64,000 nt of DNA from Terrimonas sp. GTDB lineage: Bacteria; Bacteroidota; Bacteroidia; Chitinophagales; Chitinophagaceae. The notes beneath the pieces were generated by a model. The model was given only the letters and a program-made list of their open reading frames with translations. It made no database searches and was not told where the DNA came from. Shown here piece by piece: positions 52,703-61,684 of the stretch. Each line of letters begins with the position of its first letter. Position 1 is the stretch's first letter. Both the position numbers and the translations under genes were made by a program. The stretch lies in assembly GCF_003075435.1 (NCBI RefSeq), contig NZ_QCZJ01000003.1, forward strand, positions 186,001 to 250,000, written 5' to 3'.

Positions 52703-55075
52703 TTACACTTTCCCTGATTGCTTTACAATAATTCTGCACAGCGTATCCGGGTTGAAAGGCTTTTGTATAATTGCAGAGAACTCAATATCATTGGCTTTGC
52801 TTGTTACTTCTTCATTGGTAGTTGCTGTTAAAGCTATTATAGGCACCGTGCTATTCCGTTCCCTTATTAATCTTGTTGCTTCATATCCATCCATTACCGG
52901 CATATTTAAATCCATTAGAATTACTTTATGCAATGCAGCATTAAATTGTTCAATAGCTTCTTTACCGTTCGATGCTATATCTACTTTCGCGCCAAATTCC
53001 TCCAAAACAGATTTGGCTATCATTACATTAAAAGCATTGTCTTCTACTAACAGTATGGTATAGCCGCGCAAAGGCTTATCATCAAGAATACCTGAAAATG
53101 TTTCAGATGCTTTTTGTTTTATATTATTTACTACCGGAAATGTTTGAACAAACCAAAATGTAGAACCAACGCCTTCTTCGCTTTGCAGGTGCAGTGCTGT
53201 ATGTTGCAGTTCCAGTATTTTCTTGCAGATAGATAATCCAAGTCCTGTACCTCCGTAACTTCTTGATGTAGAAGAATCGGCCTGGGTGAACCGCTCAAAT
53301 ACCATATGTTGCTTATCAGCCGGAATTCCTATACCCGTATCCTCAATCACAAATTTTACTGTTACTGATTTTTCATCCCTGCTTTCATACAGCAGGCTAA
53401 GCTTTACGGAACCTGTTTTGGTAAACTTAACCGCGTTATGCACAAGGTTATTAAGCACCTGTGTTAATCTTGTAGGGTCGCCTTTTACTATATCAGGGAT
53501 GGAGGCATCTGCGTGATACGAAATGGAAAGATCTTTTTCGTGAGCAAAGCTTTGCTGACCGCGGATGATATACTCACCTATATCTTTTAATGACATTTCA
53601 ATTTCTTCAAATTTCATCTGGTTTGCTTCCAGCTTATTAAAATCAAGAATATCATTTACCAGCGACATGAGATTGTTAGCGGAAAAAGATAATGCCTCGA
53701 TATTTTCTTTCTGATTGTCCCTGGGGTTAGTATGCAGCAATAGATGTGACATGCCGATTACCGCGTTCAGCGGTGTTCTTATTTCATGGGAGATAGTAGA
53801 AAGAAATTCTGACTTCGCTTTTAATCCCTGCCTTGCTTCTATGGCAGCTTTTCTTAACCTGAACGAAAATCTGAATGAAAGAATGAGAGATTGAAAAAAC
53901 AGGAACAATATATAGCCGGCAGTAATGGCGGCTTTTAACGGATATATAAATCCAAAATAGCTAAGGTTAATTACAAAAAATAAAATAAGCGCAATACCTG
54001 AACTTAGAAATGCATAATCAGACCCACTGCGATTATGTGCAGATGCTTTTGTAAATATGTAAAAGGCATAACCGATATAAAAAAACAAAGCAATAAGATA
54101 AACAGGTAAGATTGCTGTAAACAGTTGTACGGGAAATACCGCGATAATTCCTGCATAGATGATGCATATCCAGAATAATACTTTTATAAGTATAATATTA
54201 ATTTCTTCAGGATACAGGTAACGGATATACATTACAAAGAAGGCTACGCTCAGCGCAAGAGAAATATATTCAAGCCTGATGGTAAAAAACCAGCTCAGGG
54301 TATTAAAAACGCCATGTAATACATATGGTTCGGTGCCGATGATCCTGTAAAAATAGATCAGGCAAAAAATGGAAAAGAACAGAATGGATTTATCATGTCT
54401 CGCAAAAAGATACACTCCAAAAAAGAGCAACCCACTCATGAATATACAACCGGCAAGAAAAACATCCAGTCCCCAATCTATACTTTCCTGTTTTAATAAA
54501 GTTTCCGCATTGGCTAATATGGGTGCTTTATAGATACCTCCTTTAGCATGCCAGAAATTGGCAACCTGCATGATAATATTAAAAGTATCTGTGTTAGAAG
54601 GAAGTATAACTGTTTTTAAGGTCCAGAAAGGTATGGCTTCTTCTTTGGTTTTGGCGGGCTTTCCATTTTGTGCCACCAGTTTGTCATTTATATACAGGGT
54701 GTAGCTACTGTAAGTATCCGGTATTTCAATTGCCATTTCCGGCCTGCCGGATGGTAGTATTAATTTTAATTTATAAGTAGCATAACCAATGGGCGAAAGA
54801 GATTTGCCATTAAGCTCAATATTATTCCACGTGTTGGGAACCGTAATGTACGAAGGCTGATATTGGGGCAGATCACCGGGTTTTAATAATTCTGACCAAT
54901 AAAATTCCCATTTGCCATCTAAAATAAAATTGCCTTTGGAAATATTTTCTGTACCCAGGTCCGATACGCCCTGTATAGCGGGCGTATCTATTTGAGAAGA
55001 TTTTTCTTTGAAGCCAAAAATTAAAACTCCGGCTGCAATTATAAAAAAAACTACCGTTAACCAGAATCTCTTCAT
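52703..55075 (-). CDS. Hybrid sensor histidine kinase with 7TMR-DISM sensor
   Basis: The 790-residue inner-membrane signalling protein has an N-terminal signal or TM segment (FWLTVVFFIIAAGVLIFGF), an extracytoplasmic beta-sandwich DISMED domain (about 30-195), seven TM helices (about 200-400), a HisKA dimerisation domain with the phospho-His in FLSTISHEIRTPLNAVIG (about residue 427), a catalytic ATPase domain (NNLVHNAVKF, EDTGIGIPAD, GGTGLGLSICK) and a C-terminal receiver domain whose phospho-acceptor is in VILMDLNMPVMDGYEA (about residue 720). The sensed ligand is unknown; no output regulator gene is adjacent. Confidence 0.94.
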   Translation of the reverse strand: MKRFWLTVVFFIIAAGVLIFGFKEKSSQIDTPAIQGVSDLGTENISKGNFILDGKWEFYWSELLKPGDLPQYQPSYITVPNTWNNIELNGKSLSPIGYATYKLKLILPSGRPEMAIEIPDTYSSYTLYINDKLVAQNGKPAKTKEEAIPFWTLKTVILPSNTDTFNIIMQVANFWHAKGGIYKAPILANAETLLKQESIDWGLDVFLAGCIFMSGLLFFGVYLFARHDKSILFFSIFCLIYFYRIIGTEPYVLHGVFNTLSWFFTIRLEYISLALSVAFFVMYIRYLYPEEINIILIKVLFWICIIYAGIIAVFPVQLFTAILPVYLIALFFYIGYAFYIFTKASAHNRSGSDYAFLSSGIALILFFVINLSYFGFIYPLKAAITAGYILFLFFQSLILSFRFSFRLRKAAIEARQGLKAKSEFLSTISHEIRTPLNAVIGMSHLLLHTNPRDNQKENIEALSFSANNLMSLVNDILDFNKLEANQMKFEEIEMSLKDIGEYIIRGQQSFAHEKDLSISYHADASIPDIVKGDPTRLTQVLNNLVHNAVKFTKTGSVKLSLLYESRDEKSVTVKFVIEDTGIGIPADKQHMVFERFTQADSSTSRSYGGTGLGLSICKKILELQHTALHLQSEEGVGSTFWFVQTFPVVNNIKQKASETFSGILDDKPLRGYTILLVEDNAFNVMIAKSVLEEFGAKVDIASNGKEAIEQFNAALHKVILMDLNMPVMDGYEATRLIRERNSTVPIIALTATTNEEVTSKANDIEFSAIIQKPFNPDTLCRIIVKQSGKV

Positions 55076-55426
55076 ACAGAAATTATAAATAAACTAAGTG
55101 GCAATGGAGGCAGTAATGAAAGAGTAAGGATTAGCTTTCACTAAAATAATAGTTTCTTTTGCCTGTGCAAAATTTCGGTGAAGAAATTTAAGCGTTGTTA
55201 AAGATTATTTTTTGAACCATTAAGGAGTTAAGAACCATTAAGCTGTTTTCCTTAATTTCCTTAACTCCTTAATGGTTTAAATAATATTGGCGTCGTGTAA
55301 AGTGGATCGCCGTACTAATGTTATGTCAATCAAATTACGCCGGTATGTTGTCGTGGAATGTGAGATTTGAATCGAATTTTTACGCCTCACATTTGACATA
55401 GTACTAAGTGTTTCTTATTGCCCGCA
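55076..55426. other. 351-base intergenic region rich in inverted repeats
   Basis: Between the histidine kinase and mutS2 genes (both minus strand) no gene is visible. It holds the 18-bp palindrome at 55215-55277 and a second inverted repeat AATGTGAG (55357-55364) / CTCACATT (55386-55393). Related words TACTAATGTTATGTCAA (55316-55328 region) and TTTGACATAGTACTA (55392-55406) face each other. It may be a remnant of palindromic insertions or a structured RNA. Confidence 0.5.
55215..55277. repeat. Perfect 18-bp palindrome downstream of mutS2
   Basis: AACCATTAAGGAGTTAAG (55215-55232) and CTTAACTCCTTAATGGTT (55260-55277) are perfectly complementary around a 27-base centre, with an extra direct copy of AACCATTAAG at 55233-55242. 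Confidence 0.85.
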
Positions 55427-57553
55427 TCAATTTTCGCCGGCATTTTCAGGAACCCTGTCTTTAACTACCACTATATTTTTTAAATCAACAGTAATAGGAA
55501 TTACGCCCAGTTGCACAATCGCTGTTTTCTCCCTAAGCTCTTTTACTACACCTACCTGGTTATTCTGCAGCATTTTTACCTTTGCGCCCGGCACTATCTC
55601 ACCGCCGGTTTCTATATACCTGGCATCAAATTTTTTCTTTACCTTCTCTTTTACCTGTTGTTCTTTTTGCTTAAACAGCAGTGCATACATATGTTTTATA
55701 AGCGCTGCCTTATCTTCCTGGCTTTCCATTCTTCTCCAGTCAAAGACGATCTGTTTCAACTTCCGTTCCATATCTTTCAGGTAAGCAATGCGTTCTTCAT
55801 TTATCTTGTTTTGCTGCTTCAGTAGCTCCACTTTTTGTTGATGCTTTTCTTTTTCAAGCGTATGTTCCAGTTCCTTTTTCAATTTTTCATTTTCCTTCAG
55901 AAGTTTGTGCAGCTCCTTTTCACGTTGCTCAATCTTGCGCATATCCTGTTCTGCGCGGTTCAGTAGTTTGTCAAGACTGAAATGATCTTCATCCACCATT
56001 GTTTTGGCTCTTGCTATCAGCCTGGCATCCATGCCAATGCGTTCGGCAATAGAAAAAGTATACGAACTGCCGGGCTTGCCAATAACCAGCTTATATAAAG
56101 GCAATAAATTTTTTTCATCAAAAGCCATAGCACCGTTTATAATACCCGGTGTTTTGTTGGCCATTACTTTAAGATTAAGGTAATGCGTGGTAACAATACC
56201 ATAAGCATGCTTTTTTGCAAGCTCCTCTAAAATTACTTCTGCAAATGCGCCACCCAGGTGGGGGTCACTACCGCTTCCCAACTCATCAATAAAAAACAGC
56301 GTTCTGCCGTTTGCCGTTTCTATTAAATGCTTCATGTTCTTTAGATGCGAACTGTAGGTACTCAATTCAAACTCCAAACTTTGCGTATCACCTATATGGA
56401 TCATTAGCTGTTTAAAAATACCCATTTGTGAAGTCGGGTGAACAGGTACCAGCAAACCACTCTGAATCATCATTTGCAGCAAGCCGACTGTTTTTAAAGT
56501 AACTGTTTTTCCACCTGCATTTGGCCCGGAAATTACCAGTATCCTGTTTTTATCATTCAGCGACACAGAAACAGGAATGGTTGGCTTACCCGAACGTTGA
56601 TTATACAGGTATAGTAACGGGTGATAGGCCTGCACAAGATTTACCTGGGCTTTATCTTCCACTACAGGATAGTTGCCCTGAACATCTGCAGCAAGTTTTG
56701 CTTTTGCACGAATAAAATCATACTCGCCCATGATGGTATGATATGCTTTCAGTAAAGCGGCATATACAGATAGCTGGCTGGTAAGCTCCCTCAATATGCG
56801 GTAAACTTCCCTGCTTTCCTCGTTCTCTAAGCCAAAAACATCATTGTTCAGCTCAATCGTTTCCTCTGGTTCTATAAACGATGTTTTGCGCGTATCACTT
56901 TCTCCTAATAAAATGCCTTTTACCTGGCGTTTATATTCTGCGTGAACCGCTACTACTCTTCGCCCGTTCAAAAAAGCTTCTTCTATATCGGATACATAAC
57001 CGCTTTTGTTCCATTTGGAAATTACCCTGTCGAAAACCCTGCGCAATTCAGCACGCTTGCGGGCAAGGCTAATTCTTATCTGCGCTAATTCTTTTGAGGC
57101 GTTATCTTTTACGTTACCATATTCATCCAGCACATCGTTAATCATTTCCGCGATGGCTTTTTCATAGTAGCTGCCGGTAATTACTTTAAAAAGCGCGGGA
57201 TGGGCAACCTTTCTTTCATTATCAAACCAGTGAAATAATTGCTTCATGTTCTCTGCCAGCTTTCGTATGGCAGTTAACTGCTCCTCATTCAACACCGCAC
57301 CGTCAATACCCAGCAATCTTAATTCGGCTGATAAATTAAGCACCACATCATTAGGGAAATACAGTCCGTTTTGCAGCAACAGCTTATACTCATTAGTTTG
57401 GCGTAATTCAGGTTCTATAAATTCCAGTCTTGTATGAATGCGCAGATGCTCAGCTTTGTTTTTTGCATAAGCCGTTTGGCAATGCTCCACAAGCAGATGT
57501 TTTACTTTATCAAACTCCAACTGTACCGACGCCGACTCAGGAAATAATTTCAT
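55427..57553 (-). CDS. mutS2: MutS2 homolog lacking the Smr nuclease domain
   Basis: The 708-residue protein has MutS2 domain order without the mismatch-recognition domain: N-terminal helical clamp region, ATPase with Walker A SGPNAGGKTVTLKTVG (about 341) and Walker B LFFIDELGSGSDP (about 418), then a long charged coiled coil (about 520-610). The C-terminus after KFDARYIETGGEIVPGAKV is a short beta domain and ends ENAGEN; the about 80-residue Smr endonuclease domain of typical MutS2 (about 780 residues) is absent. MutS2 acts on recombination intermediates or stalled ribosomes. It is divergent from the amidotransferase gene. Confidence 0.92.
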   Translation of the reverse strand: MKLFPESASVQLEFDKVKHLLVEHCQTAYAKNKAEHLRIHTRLEFIEPELRQTNEYKLLLQNGLYFPNDVVLNLSAELRLLGIDGAVLNEEQLTAIRKLAENMKQLFHWFDNERKVAHPALFKVITGSYYEKAIAEMINDVLDEYGNVKDNASKELAQIRISLARKRAELRRVFDRVISKWNKSGYVSDIEEAFLNGRRVVAVHAEYKRQVKGILLGESDTRKTSFIEPEETIELNNDVFGLENEESREVYRILRELTSQLSVYAALLKAYHTIMGEYDFIRAKAKLAADVQGNYPVVEDKAQVNLVQAYHPLLYLYNQRSGKPTIPVSVSLNDKNRILVISGPNAGGKTVTLKTVGLLQMMIQSGLLVPVHPTSQMGIFKQLMIHIGDTQSLEFELSTYSSHLKNMKHLIETANGRTLFFIDELGSGSDPHLGGAFAEVILEELAKKHAYGIVTTHYLNLKVMANKTPGIINGAMAFDEKNLLPLYKLVIGKPGSSYTFSIAERIGMDARLIARAKTMVDEDHFSLDKLLNRAEQDMRKIEQREKELHKLLKENEKLKKELEHTLEKEKHQQKVELLKQQNKINEERIAYLKDMERKLKQIVFDWRRMESQEDKAALIKHMYALLFKQKEQQVKEKVKKKFDARYIETGGEIVPGAKVKMLQNNQVGVVKELREKTAIVQLGVIPITVDLKNIVVVKDRVPENAGEN

Positions 57554-57580
57554 ATCTTTTCAACCACATTTTTTCGTACG

Positions 57581-57588
57581 CAAATGTA
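57581..57588 (-). promoter_or_regulatory. Putative -7 box for mutS2
   Basis: On the minus strand TACATTTG matches TAnnTTTG, 28 bases before the mutS2 ATG. Confidence 0.4.
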
Positions 57589-57614
57589 CGCTGAAATGCA
57601 TTTTAACAGATGTT

Positions 57615-58325
57615 ATGGGTCAATTACGTATTCATTACTTTCAGCATGTGTCTTTTGAAGGCTTAGGATATATTGAAACCTGGTGCAGAGACAAGGGACA
57701 TTCACTCACATCGACCAAATGGTTTGAATCAGGCAACCTGCCCGAACTTGCTGATATTGACTGGTTAATAGTAATGGGCGGGCCAATGGGTGTATATGAT
57801 AATGATACATATAAATGGCTTGATACAGAGAAGGCTTTTATTAAACAATGCATTGATACAGGTAAGATAGTGATCGGCATTTGTCTTGGCGCACAGTTAA
57901 TTGCGTCTGCCTTAGGCGCTAAAGTATACCCCAATAAAGAAAAAGAAATTGGCTGGTTCCCGGTACAACTTACGGAAACGGGTAAACGATCACACTGGTT
58001 CAACGATTTTCCGCAAATATTTACCGTATTACACTGGCATGGCGATACCTTTGATTTGCCGGAAGGAGGGGAGCTACTTGTTAAAACAGACGCCTGTTTA
58101 AACCAGGCCTTTGCTTACCAAAGAAATGTGTTGGCGTTGCAGTTTCATTTTGAAACAACAGCGCAATCATTGTCAAACATGATCCATCATTGTGGGCATG
58201 AACTGGTTAAAGGCGATTTTATACAAACGGAAACGGCATTGGTAAGCGGCGCGTATCATATTCCTGTTGCTAATAGTTTACTTCAGACGATTCTTGACAA
58301 AGCTGTGCTTTTAACAAAACAATAA
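57615..58325 (+). CDS. Class I glutamine amidotransferase-like protein
   Basis: The 236-residue cytoplasmic protein has the class I GATase fold: DWLIVMGGPMGVYDND (oxyanion region), nucleophile Cys in VIGICLGAQLIASALG and the catalytic His-Glu pair in LALQFHFETT, preceded by LHWHGDTFDLP. This resembles GuaA-like stand-alone amidotransferases annotated as GMP synthase-like; the synthase part is absent. Its amide acceptor is unknown. Confidence 0.9.
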   Translation: MGQLRIHYFQHVSFEGLGYIETWCRDKGHSLTSTKWFESGNLPELADIDWLIVMGGPMGVYDNDTYKWLDTEKAFIKQCIDTGKIVIGICLGAQLIASALGAKVYPNKEKEIGWFPVQLTETGKRSHWFNDFPQIFTVLHWHGDTFDLPEGGELLVKTDACLNQAFAYQRNVLALQFHFETTAQSLSNMIHHCGHELVKGDFIQTETALVSGAYHIPVANSLLQTILDKAVLLTKQ

Positions 58326-58369
58326 AGTGTTGCTCTTTGGTGGGCGCAGATGAGTTGTGCTGCAATTGG

Positions 58370-58377
58370 TAACTTTG
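58370..58377 (+). promoter_or_regulatory. Putative -7 box for msrA
   Basis: TAACTTTG matches TAnnTTTG and lies 34 bases before the msrA ATG at 58412. Confidence 0.4.
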
Positions 58378-58411
58378 TGTGTTTTCAACAGTATATCATA
58401 AAAAGCGAATC

Positions 58412-59077
58412 ATGAGGTATCTGTTATTAATTTTGGGAATTGTGCCTGTGAGTGTATTACTTTCCTGCGCACAAAAAAATAACAACAGCAATAATTTAAA
58501 AGCAAATAATATGAGTAATGATACTGTGGCTACAGATATTCACAAGCAAATTGCCACATTCGGAACAGGGTGTTTTTGGTGCACGGAAGCAGTGTTCCAG
58601 CAATTGAAGGGAGTATCTAAAGTTACCAGCGGATATAGCGGCGGGCATGTTGCCAACCCAACTTATGAACAGGTGTGTACCAAAACGACAGGTCATGCTG
58701 AGGTAATACAAATTAAATACGATCCGGCTGTTATCAGTTTTGATGAATTGCTGGAAGTGTTTTGGCAGACACACGATCCTACTACATTAAACAGGCAGGG
58801 AAATGATGTTGGTCCGCAATACCGCAGTGTAATATTTTATCATACTGAAGAGCAGAAAGAAAAGTCCGAAAAATATAAAGCAGCATTGGATAAAAGCGGC
58901 GCATGGACTAGCCCGATAGTGACCGCTATAGAACCGTATAAAAATTTTTACGCAGCAGAAGATTATCACCAGAATTATTACAACTTAAACGGCAAACAGC
59001 CTTACTGCTATTTTGTAATCCGCCCCAAGCTTGAAAAGTTTGAGAAGGTATTTAAGAGCAAGCTGAAGGAGCATTGA
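58412..59077 (+). CDS. msrA: Peptide-methionine (S)-S-oxide reductase MsrA, lipoprotein form
   Basis: The 221-residue protein reduces methionine S-sulfoxide in proteins. The active-site Cys54 is in GTGCFWCTEAVF, followed by the family segments SGYSGGHVANPTYEQVC and GPQYRSVIFYHTEEQ. The N-terminus is a lipoprotein signal (LILGIVPVSVLLSC, Cys19), so it is probably membrane-anchored and works outside the cytoplasm. The frame is open to GTG 58379; ATG 58412 gives the signal peptide. The C-terminus lacks an obvious MsrB fusion. Confidence 0.94.
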   Translation: MRYLLLILGIVPVSVLLSCAQKNNNSNNLKANNMSNDTVATDIHKQIATFGTGCFWCTEAVFQQLKGVSKVTSGYSGGHVANPTYEQVCTKTTGHAEVIQIKYDPAVISFDELLEVFWQTHDPTTLNRQGNDVGPQYRSVIFYHTEEQKEKSEKYKAALDKSGAWTSPIVTAIEPYKNFYAAEDYHQNYYNLNGKQPYCYFVIRPKLEKFEKVFKSKLKEH

Positions 59078-59177
59078 TTGTTGTGAACGGTTGTTATGCT
59101 CTTGTTTTATTTTTACCTCAGGTATGGTAAAAGATGTATTTGGGTAAGGCCTGACTGGTTACTATTAGAATGTGTTG

Positions 59178-60596
59178 CTAATCCGGCTTCTGCTTCACTT
59201 CCGAAGTATCTCCTTCCAATAACGGTAACACATACCCGCCGGTATCCAGTATTACTTTCGGAAATGCCTGCCGCAATATTGCCGAATCGGCATTGGATAT
59301 TTTGGACTGGTAAAAATATAGCTGCTGTAATTCAGGTAACCCCTTTAATGTAATGATCCCCTGTGTGGTGATCTCTGTGCCAACAATATTAAGATATTGC
59401 AGTTTTGATAATGACTGTAATTGTGCAATGCCTTTATCTGTGATTTGGGTATAATCAACACTTAGCCTGGTAAGTGTAGTTAACTTAGCAATGCTTGCCA
59501 GTCCGTTATCGGTTATTGATGTGCCGCCGGCTTTTAGCCAAACAAGCTGTGGTGCAATGCCCTCCAGCAGTTTCATTTCCGCATCGCTTGTTTTTTTTGA
59601 CGACAGAAAATTCACGGATAAATAATTACTTTCTTTTGATACGGTAACAACTGTTGCTCCTGCTTCTTTTAATTTATTGATGATATCATCAGGCGCTTTG
59701 GCAACAGGGGCATCGGGTATATCAGGCTTTGAAGCTACTGCTGTACTGTTGCTTTGTAATGCTGTAAGCAGGGGTATTATTTTTACATCCTGTGGCAGGT
59801 CTTTTACCTGCTGATCAAAGCTTGCTCCGGTGTTGATCCACCAATGCATTAATGCGATTTCCGCTTCGGTAAGCTGTGGTTTTCCTTTAGGAGGCATGTG
59901 CTTTTTATCTGAGGCTTCAAGTATCAATCTCTTATATAATTCACTTTCGTCACTTTTTTCCGCAATTAATACTTTGCCATCTTCTCCACCTTTCTCTATA
60001 AAATCTTTTTCGTCCAACCTCAGTTTTCCTTTTTGTTTTGAACTGCTATGACAGCTATAGCATTTATGCTGCAGCATGGGTTGTATAATGTCATTATAAG
60101 CAACAGCCTGCTGCACATCAGGAATCACTTTTTTAACTTCCTGTGTTGAGGAAATTTCGGTAAGCTCCTGCGTAAGGTATCCTTCTCCGTGCGTAAGTGT
60201 GCCGCCTAAATGTCCTGTAATGGTGATCAGTACAAACAAAACCAATGAAACAATATAGGGAACAGCGGACGAAAATTTTATAGTAAATTTTCCAATATAA
60301 AACAGGTAATATATAATAGAGACGATCGCAACAGCAATTCCCATCCATCTGTGCTGGTCAAGTGTTGCCTCATTGTATTCAGTGCCTTCTGCCAGCATCC
60401 AGCCACTGATACATGAAAGTATAGCGCTTACTGCTCCCAATATTAATATGATGCTTACCGCAGGTTTGAGATTCGCATATTTTTGCCCGCGGCTCAGCCA
60501 ATGCAATAATATACCTAACAGCAATATACCTATTGGCAAGTGAACAAATACGGGGTGAAATCTACCTATAAAGCCGGAGAAACTAAGTAATGTCAT
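59178..60596 (-). CDS. Membrane c-type cytochrome with DUF2231 and leucine-rich domains
   Basis: The 473-residue protein has four or five N-terminal membrane helices (FVHLPIGILLLGILLHWLS; DUF2231-like, about 15-140), then a planctomycete-type cytochrome c domain with heme motif CYSCHSS (about residue 178) and an IALMHWWINTGASFD helix, and a C-terminal leucine-rich repeat region (about 340-460: LVWLKAGGTSITDNGLASI and similar units). It probably passes electrons in the periplasm. The stop of the upstream isomerase gene touches an open TTG at 60614; ATG 60596 is chosen. Confidence 0.85.
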   Translation of the reverse strand: MTLLSFSGFIGRFHPVFVHLPIGILLLGILLHWLSRGQKYANLKPAVSIILILGAVSAILSCISGWMLAEGTEYNEATLDQHRWMGIAVAIVSIIYYLFYIGKFTIKFSSAVPYIVSLVLFVLITITGHLGGTLTHGEGYLTQELTEISSTQEVKKVIPDVQQAVAYNDIIQPMLQHKCYSCHSSSKQKGKLRLDEKDFIEKGGEDGKVLIAEKSDESELYKRLILEASDKKHMPPKGKPQLTEAEIALMHWWINTGASFDQQVKDLPQDVKIIPLLTALQSNSTAVASKPDIPDAPVAKAPDDIINKLKEAGATVVTVSKESNYLSVNFLSSKKTSDAEMKLLEGIAPQLVWLKAGGTSITDNGLASIAKLTTLTRLSVDYTQITDKGIAQLQSLSKLQYLNIVGTEITTQGIITLKGLPELQQLYFYQSKISNADSAILRQAFPKVILDTGGYVLPLLEGDTSEVKQKPD

Positions 60597-60614
60597 AAGT
60601 GTTGTAGTAAGCAA

Positions 60615-61556
60615 TTATTTATTGGAATATCTTTTCCTGAGCAGGTTCATCATATATACATTGATCTCCCATTGATTGGCCACCGGCTGGCGGGTATAAG
60701 GCAAAGCCGGCAGGTAATCCGGCGGACCGAATTCAGTAAGAAATGTTTGATGTTTTGCGCCCTGCTTAATTTTTAATGCTATCACCTTATCCCACCATTC
60801 AATATGTTGTTTAACAGCAGCCTCCCATTCCGGGGCACGGGGGTCATTTACCTGAGGCCCTTCAGGGTGTCCCACTCTTGCGTGTATATGGTCAACTCTT
60901 TGCAGGATAAGGTTAACTGTATCTTCCTGGTCCTGCAATAATGATTCATGTACGTTGCACCAATGTGAAATATCCAGCGTAACCCGCAGACCCGGTATGG
61001 CTTCTGCAAACTGCCTGGCTATTGGCGCGGCAAATAATATTCTTGAACGATGTGTTTCATGCGAAATAGGGATACCGCTTTTTTTTGACGCTTCAATTGT
61101 GGTCTCAATGAATTTTTTATTCTGTTCAAAAGAAAAGAAATCTTTTCCTGAATGGCAATTGATATATAACGGCTTTTGCGGACTTTGCGTAGACGCGGCT
61201 GTTATTTGTTGCTGAAAGCCCCGAAGATTTTTTTCAAAATTACTTTCATGCGAGCCGCATAAAAAGCCAACTTCCAATTGATGCTTTTTTAATGCGCTGA
61301 ATAATTCATCCTGCTTTTGCTTATTACCCTGCCACCACATTTCAATACCGTCATACCCTTCTGCCTTTGCTTTTTCACAAAAAACATCAATGGAATCTGT
61401 TAGTCCCCAGTTGGTTGCCATTATTTTTAAAGTAAAATCCTGTGGAATGGCAAAAGCCGGTTTATTCATAAGCGTATCTTGTGTGAATGATGATAGCATG
61501 GCACCTCCAACAGCAGTTGTTGTGGCCGATAAAAATTTTCTTCGGTTCAGAGGCAT
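60615..61556 (-). CDS. Tat-exported TIM-barrel sugar isomerase/epimerase-like protein
   Basis: The 313-residue protein starts MPLNRRKFLSATTTAVGGAM, a twin-arginine (Tat) signal with RRKFL, so it is exported folded. The rest is a xylose-isomerase-like TIM barrel (AP endonuclease family 2): GYDGIEMWWQGN, HSGKDFFSFEQN, LRVTLDISHWCNVHE, HIHARVGHPEGPQ. Metal-binding His/Glu/Asp positions are present, but the substrate is unknown. It is cotranscribed with the cytochrome downstream and follows DUF1501, spaced by a palindromic repeat. Confidence 0.88.
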   Translation of the reverse strand: MPLNRRKFLSATTTAVGGAMLSSFTQDTLMNKPAFAIPQDFTLKIMATNWGLTDSIDVFCEKAKAEGYDGIEMWWQGNKQKQDELFSALKKHQLEVGFLCGSHESNFEKNLRGFQQQITAASTQSPQKPLYINCHSGKDFFSFEQNKKFIETTIEASKKSGIPISHETHRSRILFAAPIARQFAEAIPGLRVTLDISHWCNVHESLLQDQEDTVNLILQRVDHIHARVGHPEGPQVNDPRAPEWEAAVKQHIEWWDKVIALKIKQGAKHQTFLTEFGPPDYLPALPYTRQPVANQWEINVYMMNLLRKRYSNK

Positions 61557-61573
61557 GTGGGTTGGTTTTAGGA

Positions 61574-61684
61574 ATCAGCTATGGGCTGTCAGCTTTCAGC
61601 CTTCAGCATCCTGTTTAAAATTTATTACTTACTTTATATTACGGTAGTTTTTTGCTGATAGCTCATAGCTGATAGCTATCAGCT
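61574..61684. repeat. Dispersed AGCTATGGGCTGTCAGC-type palindrome, copy 4
   Basis: TCAGCTATGGGCTGTCAGC (61574-61592) and following TTTCAGCCTTCAGC face TTGCTGATAGCTCATAGC and TGATAGCTATCAGC (61651-61684). It fills the gap between the DUF1501 stop and the isomerase start. Confidence 0.78.

Noticed and set aside
59111-59132. Short hairpin TTTTACC / GGTAAAA between msrA and the cytochrome gene as terminator
   Set aside because: Seven AT-rich pairs are too weak to call in isolation.
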